Assembly: GCA_963678465.1 (NCBI GenBank)
Contig: OY782858.1
Coordinates: 2,480,001 to 2,544,000, forward strand
Length of the DNA stretch: 64,000 nt
DNA from: Paludibacter sp963678465
GTDB lineage: Bacteria; Bacteroidota; Bacteroidia; Bacteroidales; Paludibacteraceae
Direction: 5' to 3'
Shown: one piece after another, positions 8,859 to 16,524 of the stretch
Numbering within the stretch: position 1 is the first letter of the stretch
Layout: each line of letters opens with the position of its first letter
Made by a program: the position numbers and the translations under genes
Notes under the pieces: model-generated
Told to the model about the DNA's origin: nothing
The model's input: only the letters and a program-made list of their open reading frames with translations
Database searches by the model: none

Positions 8859-9857
8859 GTGATATTACATGAAAATGAAAAATACATAAAATTTGATACC
8901 GTCAAGATTAAAGCACATAAAAAATGTTTACTTGAAACATATTTAAAGTTTAACGAACAATTCGATTCAAAAACTGGTGAAAAAACTGGCATTGTATATT
9001 GTTCAAAAGACAATAACGAGACTCAATATAATCTTTTTATAGGAGTAAGTTATTATCATAAAACATTGACATTAGAGTTTTCATCAAAAATTTTAATTGA
9101 AGATTATCCTAAATTGATTTCTAAATATACCATAAGAACATGCCTTGAAAATATCAATAAACTTGGAATTTGTAAAATTGATGTGGATTCAATATTGACA
9201 ACGGGCTGTTTTACGAATTTACATGTCACAAAAGACACTTCTTATGAACTGAACAATGAAATTCTGAATGCACTAAATGATAATGTAAAGAATTACAAAC
9301 GGTATAAATGGAATCGATACTTAAATAACGGAATAACATTTACAAAAGATGTTACATCGTCAGATTGCAAAGAATCAATTACATTGTATAATAAGGAAAA
9401 GGAAATTAATGCTACAGCTGATAGAAGAGCGTTTCTCAACTCCTTAAAAAATAAAGAAGATATAGTAGAACATTTTAAAGGTAAAACCAGATTTGAAATA
9501 AGACTATCAACTCAGAAAAAGATTAAAACCTACCTGCAAATTTCTGATACATTAATTAACACAGTTCTCGATAGTGTAGCTAATCCTATCTTATTGCAGT
9601 TTAATAAAGTCTTTGGGGAGTCAACTAATAACATTCAATCTGATATTGATATAGATAACTGGGAAAATAATTCTATGTATCTCTTTTTGAAACAATATGA
9701 TTTTGATTTGAAGTTAGCCGAACAAAAACTCAGGCGTTTATACACTAGTGATTCGGGTTATTATGACAGGAAAAATAAAATTGAAAAAATATATTGGAGT
9801 TTACAATCAAAGGAATCGACTGACTACATTAGTGAGTTGAGAAATCTTTTACTTTGA
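8859..9857 (+). CDS. Phage/plasmid replication protein, gene II/X family-like
   Basis: 332 residues. The opening FDTVKIKAH and the block GKTRFEIRLSTQKKIKTYL (about residues 205-225) resemble the gene II/X-type rolling-circle replication proteins, where a YDTVKIK-like start and an R(F/V)E(I/M)RL block are typical. I do not see a textbook catalytic Tyr motif with certainty, so this is a family resemblance. The start is GTG at 8859; a stop lies in frame at 8829 and the only earlier option is ATT at 8847. No Met follows until late in the protein. It implies that the element can, or once could, replicate as a circle. Confidence 0.55.
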   Translation: MILHENEKYIKFDTVKIKAHKKCLLETYLKFNEQFDSKTGEKTGIVYCSKDNNETQYNLFIGVSYYHKTLTLEFSSKILIEDYPKLISKYTIRTCLENINKLGICKIDVDSILTTGCFTNLHVTKDTSYELNNEILNALNDNVKNYKRYKWNRYLNNGITFTKDVTSSDCKESITLYNKEKEINATADRRAFLNSLKNKEDIVEHFKGKTRFEIRLSTQKKIKTYLQISDTLINTVLDSVANPILLQFNKVFGESTNNIQSDIDIDNWENNSMYLFLKQYDFDLKLAEQKLRRLYTSDSGYYDRKNKIEKIYWSLQSKESTDYISELRNLLL

Positions 9858-9924
9858 CTGAAAATAAATCCAAATTTTCTCATCAAAAAATAAGTTCTGA
9901 GATATTTATTGGGAAAGAAAAGAC

Positions 9925-10308
9925 ATGAAATTAGAATATGACAATTTAGCTGATGCAGTTTCAGACATCACAAAAAAAGTAATCGAATATATTTTGAATA
10001 TGCAAAAGAAGAGAATAAAACTCGTTGCTATATGTAAATCCTCAAATCCAGAAGATGAGAACTTAGTTCAGCTTTATCAGGATAAAAGAGAGATAGTGTT
10101 AGGTAGCGATTTCCAAACTTTATCAACTAGAGATAAGCTACTAGTGATTAAATCTACTATTCACACGCATTATCAAATGAACGAAGGATACATATTTGGA
10201 GAGATAGCCGCATACGAATTAAACCTCTATAATGACTTCGGAGAAAGGAATATCCTTTTTTCGTATGATGGGAAACTGCTCGAAGAAACCATGGAGCAAT
10301 ATCTTTAA
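9925..10308 (+). CDS. Hypothetical protein of the element
   Basis: 127 residues, not recognised. It is soluble, mixed alpha/beta by eye, with no signal peptide or membrane segment. The middle (KREIVLGSDFQTLSTRDKLLVIKSTIHTHYQ) has no motif I can name. It follows the Rep-like gene by 67 bases in the same direction and ends before a shared terminator, so it is probably the last gene of the replication transcript. Confidence 0.6.
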   Translation: MKLEYDNLADAVSDITKKVIEYILNMQKKRIKLVAICKSSNPEDENLVQLYQDKREIVLGSDFQTLSTRDKLLVIKSTIHTHYQMNEGYIFGEIAAYELNLYNDFGERNILFSYDGKLLEETMEQYL

Positions 10309-10330
10309 TCACTTCAATATTGTTTCATAA

Positions 10331-10363
10331 AAAGCCCCAAATCCAAAATGGAAATGGGGCTTT
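10331..10363 (-). terminator. Terminator between convergent genes
   Basis: AAAGCCCCA (10331-10339) pairs with TGGGGCTTT (10355-10363). On the minus strand the stem is followed by TTTTT, so it mainly serves the helicase gene; on the plus strand the T run is short. Confidence 0.75.
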
Positions 10364-10379
10364 ACCATTGTGTGTCAAA

Positions 10380-13300
10380 CTAAATTGTATTGTTCTCCAC
10401 CGCTATCACTACCTCATTTTTCTGGTGTTCAATACGTTTCAGAATTCTATCTAAATAATCAGCTCCCAGACTATGTTTAATCCATAGTACTTCATCTTTG
10501 AATGTTTTTATTTCTGATTCAGGGGATTTAATGGTCAATGGATTTCTGGCTAAACGACCAAGCGTTCTATCTGAAAGTGTTTTGTATTTTTCAATATCAG
10601 TAATCAGAACTTTAACAAAACCAATTAAAGCATCATCAGCATGATTTAATATTTTAAGCGAACATTTTAAATTCTCATGTGCTTTTGCTTCCAATGATTT
10701 GGGGCTGCTAAATACTTTTTTGTTGGTTGTTTTAAAATCTTTCACCTCATTGTATGCAACCCAAAATTTAGGTGAAAGCATTAATTGAGGTGTATCAAAT
10801 TTACATTCAACCAGATTCAAATATTCTTCAAAAGTAATTTCAGTCACTTCAAGTTTATTAGCATTGGTATCTCCTATTTTGTGAGTAAATAAACTCAACC
10901 CTTTACGTCTTAAAACACAAACCTGATTTTCCGTGTATGGTTTAGCTGACTTGACCCTGGCAGGTAAATCAGATATTCGTTTAATTACTTCTGGATGAGC
11001 TTGTTCAATCTCATGGTATTTGTTACGGATTTGCGTTGCGGTACTTTCTTCACCCTCGTTATCTGGATTGTCGTTTACCTTGTTGAATAATTTTGCTGGT
11101 GTTGGTTCTTCATCAGCATCAAACATTTTTGAGTCTTCACCCAGAGCATTATGAATCAAAAACATTTTCTGCATAGCAATTTCCCGAATCTGAACTATAC
11201 CAGAGCCTGCTTCACTTGGAAAAAAGTTATAGATAAACAATTCATCGAAAACTTTTGCACCAATACGGTTGATACGACCAACACGCTGAATTACCCTTGT
11301 CGGATTCCACGGAATATCATAATTGATTATAACACCAGCACGGTTCAAATTAAAGCCTTCTGACAGCTTGTCGCTCGTAATTAGTATATCATACTTATTT
11401 TCCTTTTCGCTCTTGTATTGGGCGTTAAAATTGGCATTTAACGACTTGTGTAGTGTCGGGGTCATTCCACCATCACAGATTATCAATTTCTCTCCGAATT
11501 TGGCTTTGAAATAGGCTTCCAAGTGCTTTACGGTATCAACATATTCGCTGAACACAATAATCTTTCTATTCTTATCTTTCTTGATAATATTCTCTATTTG
11601 GAAGCAAACTTCATCCCTCTTTGGGTCGTTTTCAACAATGTCCAATTGTTCTAGCTTAGATTTGATTAGCTTGAATAATGCAATATCATTGTCGATATTT
11701 TTAAAGAATTCAGCTTTTCGTATAAATTTGTTTGTATCGTAAACAGTATTGTTTTTAGGAACTTTCTTAGTCAAAACATTATTCTCATAATCATCAAGAA
11801 TTTTATAGATTGTATCAATGTCATCTTCATCCATTAACGTATCCATTAACTTCCTGTCCAGAATGTATTTTCCGTTCGTTTTTTCAATGAATTGACGGAC
11901 ACGGATATGAATATTCAAGAATCGGTTGATTGATTCGTAAAACGCTCCAAATGAACTCTCAAATCGTTTAACCAACAACCTGCGCATAAAGTCGAACAAG
12001 TTAGCCTGTATTACGACTGCCCTGTTACCTTCTTCATCTAATTTCTCGTTCTTTTTAGCTTCGTTCTCGTAAACAAATGGCTGGTAAATAGCACCTGAGA
12101 ATTTACCATCTTCACCAAAATAATCGGTGAGAACAGTATCATAAAACTGACTTTGTTCAGGTGTCAGTTTGTAAAACAATTCAACTGGGTCTTTTACTGT
12201 TGAAAGCTCTGTTACTTCTTTTGAATATATATAGTCATTTCTTAAATCTAATCTGTTTCTACGGATAATTACAGGGGAAATAACATGCTTGATTTGACTG
12301 GCTAATCGTTTTGTTTCGTGACGAACATTTGATAAATTTACTTTCCCTTCACCAAACAATTCTGCATAGAGTTTCTGAGCTTTATCTATTTTTTCGGATT
12401 TCTTAGAACCAGCGTATTTCATTATATCCGATAATTTCTTGAATCGGTTTCCATACCCGACAAAAAGATTATTCAAATCATAGTCAATAGTGATTCCAGA
12501 TTTGCCTGGAACTATAAACAATTTCAATAATGCGAATATGTCTGCTGGGCTATTGTTGAATGGTGTGGCGGTCAATAAAATAACAATTCTATCACGACAT
12601 ATTTTCAACAGTGCTTCGTAATCTTCAGTATCCTGATTACGGAAATAGTGTGCTTCGTCAATGATAACCACATCAATGTTTTTGTTATCAATGGAACTAG
12701 CTAAGTCAACCAATTTACCACGACTTTCAACCTCACAATTCAATTCAAAATTATAGGCATACTCATACCAACCAGTTGGATTTTCTGCATTTTTGTCACC
12801 AATCAGTGCTGGTGGACAAATAATCATAGTACGTTTGTCAATATTTTTGGCTATCAATGCTGCAATGACTGATTTACCCAGACCAACCACATCGGCAATC
12901 ACAACACCATTGTACTCATTGATAATGCTTAAACCTTGGTTAACTGCATCAATCTGATATGCAAATTCTTTAAACCCATTTTTAGCAAGTAACTCTATTA
13001 CTGATGAACGGATATGTTTTGTTTGCTGAAGGTCTAAATAAGTTTTCAGAATGAGTGCAAACGCTTCATAAGGTGACACCTTAGCAGCAAGTGTCTTTGT
13101 GCCCACATAATCAACCAGAATTTGCTTTTTGGGCGGTACTTCGGTAATAGGAGCAGCATCGTTCCAAAGTGCTTCAAAATAGCTGTCAGCATCTTCAAAA
13201 CCGTAATCTTTGATTTCTACATTAAACTCTTCCTGACCACCCAGTCCAGCTGAAGTGAGGTTACTGCTACCAGTGATAAACTGACCCTTCATTCCCTGAA

Positions 13301-13748
13301 TGTCTGCTTGGGTCTGGTTAAGTTTAAAGATATAAACCTTGGCATGATTCGGGTTCTTGGTTTTCCGAATGATTAAACGACCTTGTTCAATCATTTCCAG
13401 GAAGAAAAATACCTGATTGTAAAATTCCTCTGTATCAACATTGTCGGTATTTAAAGCCTTACTGAGTGAACTCATAAAAGCATTGAACCTGTCTTCATCT
13501 GAAGTACGTTCTTCCTGATAGCCAAATTCTACCAAATTATCATAAACAAGTTTGTCAACCTGTAAACCTACCAACAAACGAAGTTTTATATTCTCATTAG
13601 CTTTCAATGATTCGTACACTTCTTTCCAACCAGAAAAATAAAAGAAACCAACCAGGAACTTCAATTCTTCACTGATAGATATAAGTGTGTTTAGTCTTGA
13701 TTTTAAGGCTTTTTGACCTGTATTGTTCGTTATAAAGTTTTGTGACAT
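10380..13748 (-). CDS. SNF2-type helicase with N-terminal phospholipase D-like domain
   Basis: 1122 residues. The N-terminal part (about 1-210) is a phospholipase-D-like nuclease domain with one HKD set, HAKVYIF and GSSNLTSAG. Then follows a superfamily 2 helicase: Walker A in ADVVGLGKSVIAAL (about residue 290), DEAH in VVIIDEAHYFRN, LLTATPFNN, and the C-terminal lobe with DKLSEGFNLNRAGVIINYD and QRVGRINRIG. It is last in a leftward operon with an Eco57I-like methylase; helicases of this form next to such methylases suggest a DNA-modification or phage-defence system in which it would translocate on or cut unmodified DNA. It starts four bases after the stop of the broken AlbA-type gene. Confidence 0.85.
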   Translation of the reverse strand: MSQNFITNNTGQKALKSRLNTLISISEELKFLVGFFYFSGWKEVYESLKANENIKLRLLVGLQVDKLVYDNLVEFGYQEERTSDEDRFNAFMSSLSKALNTDNVDTEEFYNQVFFFLEMIEQGRLIIRKTKNPNHAKVYIFKLNQTQADIQGMKGQFITGSSNLTSAGLGGQEEFNVEIKDYGFEDADSYFEALWNDAAPITEVPPKKQILVDYVGTKTLAAKVSPYEAFALILKTYLDLQQTKHIRSSVIELLAKNGFKEFAYQIDAVNQGLSIINEYNGVVIADVVGLGKSVIAALIAKNIDKRTMIICPPALIGDKNAENPTGWYEYAYNFELNCEVESRGKLVDLASSIDNKNIDVVIIDEAHYFRNQDTEDYEALLKICRDRIVILLTATPFNNSPADIFALLKLFIVPGKSGITIDYDLNNLFVGYGNRFKKLSDIMKYAGSKKSEKIDKAQKLYAELFGEGKVNLSNVRHETKRLASQIKHVISPVIIRRNRLDLRNDYIYSKEVTELSTVKDPVELFYKLTPEQSQFYDTVLTDYFGEDGKFSGAIYQPFVYENEAKKNEKLDEEGNRAVVIQANLFDFMRRLLVKRFESSFGAFYESINRFLNIHIRVRQFIEKTNGKYILDRKLMDTLMDEDDIDTIYKILDDYENNVLTKKVPKNNTVYDTNKFIRKAEFFKNIDNDIALFKLIKSKLEQLDIVENDPKRDEVCFQIENIIKKDKNRKIIVFSEYVDTVKHLEAYFKAKFGEKLIICDGGMTPTLHKSLNANFNAQYKSEKENKYDILITSDKLSEGFNLNRAGVIINYDIPWNPTRVIQRVGRINRIGAKVFDELFIYNFFPSEAGSGIVQIREIAMQKMFLIHNALGEDSKMFDADEEPTPAKLFNKVNDNPDNEGEESTATQIRNKYHEIEQAHPEVIKRISDLPARVKSAKPYTENQVCVLRRKGLSLFTHKIGDTNANKLEVTEITFEEYLNLVECKFDTPQLMLSPKFWVAYNEVKDFKTTNKKVFSSPKSLEAKAHENLKCSLKILNHADDALIGFVKVLITDIEKYKTLSDRTLGRLARNPLTIKSPESEIKTFKDEVLWIKHSLGADYLDRILKRIEHQKNEVVIAVENNTI

Positions 13749-13752
13749 GCTT

Positions 13753-14205
13753 TTAAATTATTTCAAGTAATCGTTTGCCTGATTCAGATAATGTATATTG
13801 TTGTTGAGGCTGTGTTCTTTTCTTTGGAAATTTCACATCAATCCATCCAATATCTAATATAGGGTCTAAAAATTTCTTTCTATTGAACGTTTGATTTGTT
13901 AGACCTATTCTTTCAAATAATTCTTCTCTACTTATCCAAGAATCTGCTGCAATAAGTATTTCTTTTACTTTTGTATGTAACCCTTCAGCAAGTAAAGTAT
14001 CAGCTCTGTTAGTAGCTCCGTTAGTAGCTCCGTTAGTATAATCTATTAAATCATCTATATCTTTAAATAATAAAGCATTAGCTCCGATACTAACTTCGTT
14101 ACTAACTTCGATAGTTGAACTATCAAAAGCAGCATGAGCGGGTATTGTAACAAGAACATAAGTACTATCATCCGAATCAAAAAAGGGTGTAGGAAAATTG
14201 CTTTT
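13753..14205 (-). pseudogene. C-terminal remnant of an AlbA_2 (Schlafen AlbA)/RecG-like DNA-binding protein
   Basis: 150 open codons from a TAA at 14206-14208 to the stop at 13753, with no possible ATG. The peptide begins KSNFPTPFFDSDDSTYVLVT, which resembles the segment after the AlbA and ATPase-like domains (family form GLPxPxF..dxxxFxVT), passes a TNGATNGATN repeat also seen in that family, and ends in winged-helix sequence (EILIAADSWISREELFERIG, YTLSESGKRLLEII). The matching N-terminus lies at 15749-15805 on the same strand. The gene was split and its middle lost. Confidence 0.75.
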
Positions 14206-14214
14206 TTATTTATA

Positions 14215-14263
14215 TATCGGTAAAAACACCGATATTGTACGCTTATCGGTAAAAACACCGATA
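14215..14263. promoter_or_regulatory. Two 18-bp palindromes, downstream flank of the SatD-DUF3307 pair
   Basis: ATCGGTAAAAACACCGAT occurs at 14216-14233 and again at 14245-14262, a 29-bp offset, directly after the DUF3307 stop codon. The same palindrome type, with the same offset, is upstream of satD-like. They are likely binding sites of the SatD-like HTH protein or the ends of the inserted cassette. Confidence 0.7.
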
Positions 14264-14995
14264 TTATATAGAATTTAAAATTACTCCGCAAAAAATTGCG
14301 AAACCAAAGCTCAAAAGCGTTCCCATTAATACATATTCGCTTTTTGCTGTTGAACTAAATCTTAAAATTGATTTGGCAGCAATCACTAATCCAACTGCTT
14401 CATATTGTGAATTTAATATTAATACCAATGTAATCATTCGTTCCATAATCCCAATTAACTTTCCAGCATTCACCAAACTCTTATCTTCTTCACTATTACT
14501 ATTTTCAGATGGAGTCTTGACATTAAATACCGAAAATAAATTTATGATTATAATATTAGCGGGTTTCATACAAAAAACGAAAGCAAGAATTGTAGCCAAA
14601 ATTTTTGGTTCTGGTAGGCTTAGGTAAAATGAAATACCGAAAAAATAATTATATGCCAAAACGACAAACAAAATAACTAAAATGTGAACTAACTGGTCGA
14701 CAAAAAAACTGGTACTCAGTTTGCTTCTACATTTTGAAGGTGAATTACAATGTGCTTTTAGTAAGTCAGCTCCCAAATGGATGATTGCAATGGCTAACGA
14801 AGCCATCCAAAACCCAAAATTGAAGGATAAAAGATAACTTGTAATCCCTATAATCAAAGCATGAAAAAGGTGAGATGTTAAATGCTTGTTTCCTTTTTTT
14901 GTACTTAGATTTGAACTCTGAAAAATGAAATCACCCAATAAATGAGCAATGAGTTGCGATAAAATAAGCTGAAGTAAAAAAGTGTTTGTGTCCAT
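14264..14995 (-). CDS. DUF3307 family membrane protein
   Basis: 243 residues from the ATG at 14995, which lies one base after the stop of the upstream SatD-like gene; the longer open frame that overlaps that gene is not needed. The start MDTNTFLLQLILSQLIAHLL GDFIFQ and the block HALIIGITSYLL...AIIHLGADLLK are typical of DUF3307, a membrane family of unknown function with conserved His and Asp residues in helices. At least six hydrophobic segments are visible. The family is often next to SatD-type regulators, as here, so it is likely the regulated product of that gene. Confidence 0.8.
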   Translation of the reverse strand: MDTNTFLLQLILSQLIAHLLGDFIFQSSNLSTKKGNKHLTSHLFHALIIGITSYLLSFNFGFWMASLAIAIIHLGADLLKAHCNSPSKCRSKLSTSFFVDQLVHILVILFVVLAYNYFFGISFYLSLPEPKILATILAFVFCMKPANIIIINLFSVFNVKTPSENSNSEEDKSLVNAGKLIGIMERMITLVLILNSQYEAVGLVIAAKSILRFSSTAKSEYVLMGTLLSFGFAIFCGVILNSI

Positions 14996-14996
14996 A

Positions 14997-15683
14997 TTAT
15001 TCAATATTATTTTCAAAGTAAAGAAGTGCCTTTTCAATAGCAGTCCATCCTGCAACTGTAGAATGCTGACTAATAGTTGATTGGGACTTTTTTAATCGTT
15101 CGGCAATTTCTTTTTCAGAATAATCTAGTAACTTGTAATAAAGCACTTCGCTTTGTTTAGCCGAACATTTGGATAGTATTACATCAATAAGTGAAAAAAT
15201 CGCATCAAATTTAGCCTGTAATTCTTTTTGAGGACTTACAAGACACAACGAATTTTTAATAAATATCTTTTGCTTATCAGAGGTGGAAAAGCTACTTATT
15301 GTTCTGCCAGACAGAAAGATGGCTTCACCATCGATAATGCCGTCAATTGGGTCAATTCGGCTTAAAGGAGCTATTGCTACTACTACACGAATGCCATACA
15401 TACTAAAATATTTTAATCGGGTAGCCGTTTTTTCTTTTGTGCCAAAATCAAACGTTTTAATAAATGTCTTTAGTATTAATGCCACTCTCAAAGATAACTG
15501 TGGCGAGTTCATGGCACATTCAATCAAATCGCCTTTTACCAAACGACCGTATAAGCCAGTAGCTGAATATCTGCCAGATAGGTCTTCCAATAATTGCTTT
15601 ATTATTATTGAAAGTTTCATTCGTTCATTTTCTGTCAGTGATGTATAAGATATTACATCTGCCGAAATTGTAGCTTGATTCAT
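14997..15683 (-). CDS. SatD-like regulator with C-terminal HTH
   Basis: 228 residues. The N-terminal two thirds (SADVISYTSLTENERMKLS, LYGRLVKGDLIECAMNSP, GIRVVVAIAPL) follow the SatD family pattern; the C-terminus has a sigma-70-region-4/LuxR-like helix-turn-helix (KQSEVLYYKLLDYSEKEIAE RLKKSQSTISQHS). It is the first gene of a two-gene unit with DUF3307. A palindrome ATCGG(N8)CCGAT in its promoter overlaps a -7 box, which suggests autoregulation. The ligand or signal is unknown. Confidence 0.7.
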   Translation of the reverse strand: MNQATISADVISYTSLTENERMKLSIIIKQLLEDLSGRYSATGLYGRLVKGDLIECAMNSPQLSLRVALILKTFIKTFDFGTKEKTATRLKYFSMYGIRVVVAIAPLSRIDPIDGIIDGEAIFLSGRTISSFSTSDKQKIFIKNSLCLVSPQKELQAKFDAIFSLIDVILSKCSAKQSEVLYYKLLDYSEKEIAERLKKSQSTISQHSTVAGWTAIEKALLYFENNIE

Positions 15684-15697
15684 GTGTTTATAATTTT

Positions 15698-15744
15698 ATC
15701 GGCAAATATACCGATTTTATATAAATATAAGCGTATTTACCGAT
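15698..15744 (-). promoter_or_regulatory. Promoter/operator of the SatD-DUF3307 unit
   Basis: A palindrome at 15698-15715 reads on the minus strand ATCGGTATATTTGCCGAT, so the -7 box TATATTTG sits in its centre. A second, degenerate copy (good half ACCGAT at 15739-15744) lies 29 bp further upstream at 15727-15744. A protein bound to the palindrome would block the promoter. No clear -33 TTG is seen. Confidence 0.65.
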
Positions 15745-15748
15745 ATTT

Positions 15749-15805
15749 TTACCACTCTACGGTACGACCATGGACTAAATCGGTTATGTTTATGGGGAGC
15801 GACAT
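15749..15805 (-). pseudogene. N-terminal remnant of the AlbA_2-type gene
   Basis: ATG at 15805 opens MSLPINITDLVHGRTVEW and then a TAA. This is very like the start of AlbA_2/RecG-like proteins, where xLPxNIxxLxxGxxVEWERLEFK is usual. It begins two bases after the stop of the upstream gene, as expected for an operon member. The break comes exactly at VEW, before the conserved ERxEFK. The rest of the gene resumes at 14205 beyond the SatD-DUF3307 pair. Confidence 0.75.
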
Positions 15806-15807
15806 GA

Positions 15808-16524
15808 TTAATCTACTTGTTTAAGTTTAATTGATTTAAGCTCCTTTTCTTTGCAAAAGAAATGATATTCTTCCCAATAATAATCCGTAGCTTTATTATA
15901 TTTTGGATTTTCTTTGTAGTATATAATTTCGTTAAAGGGAGAGAAGTACCATAAGTTCATAGAAAGTATATACTTAAATCCTTTTTTTGTAAAGAGATGA
16001 CGATGCAACTTTAGACTAAAATATGGCTGATAACTTTTAAAACCGCAAAAAATCCTTCCTGCACAAGAATTATATTCATCTCCATGAGGTTCAATATATT
16101 CAATCCACTTATATGGGATTACGCCCACAAGTTGAACTTCACAATAAAACTCATTACCCTTTGGCTTTAAAGTCAACTTATTATGCTTTGTTTTATATAC
16201 TTTTTTTGTAACAGGAATATAGACTTCAACTCCTTCATAAATTGTACCTTTTATTGACCCTGCAATACTAGCTCCATCTGGATACTTTTTTATATTCTGG
16301 ACATCAATAATTATAACCTTTTTTCTGTTTGATTCTGACGAATATGCTTCAGAAATTATATTTCGAGCTTCTTCTTTTAAGAACTTGGTATTTGATAGTT
16401 CTGTCTTTTTACTCGTTCTTTTTGATAATACAAATATATGATATCCAATAAATGCTTGTATAACAAGACCAATTATCCAATTATAATTTTTAAAAAATTC
16501 TTCCATAACACTTAATTGTATCAT
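15808..16524 (-). CDS. Membrane-anchored hypothetical protein in the methylase operon
   Basis: 238 residues, not recognised. One hydrophobic N-terminal helix (WIIGLVIQAFIGYHIFVL, about residues 16-33) with a basic stretch after it suggests a cytoplasmic domain tethered to the inner membrane. The remainder is Tyr- and Lys-rich beta sequence (VIIIDVQNIKKYPDGASIAG). The start ATG overlaps the methylase stop in ATGA, so it is translationally coupled to the methylase. A second Met at residue 7 is a less likely start. Its link to the modification system is by position only. Confidence 0.65.
   Translation of the reverse strand: MIQLSVMEEFFKNYNWIIGLVIQAFIGYHIFVLSKRTSKKTELSNTKFLKEEARNIISEAYSSESNRKKVIIIDVQNIKKYPDGASIAGSIKGTIYEGVEVYIPVTKKVYKTKHNKLTLKPKGNEFYCEVQLVGVIPYKWIEYIEPHGDEYNSCAGRIFCGFKSYQPYFSLKLHRHLFTKKGFKYILSMNLWYFSPFNEIIYYKENPKYNKATDYYWEEYHFFCKEKELKSIKLKQVD

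Noticed and set aside
14055..14291. Open frame of 78 codons on the minus strand
   Set aside because: It lies in another frame over the AlbA-type remnant and the palindromes, and its sequence has no protein-like pattern.
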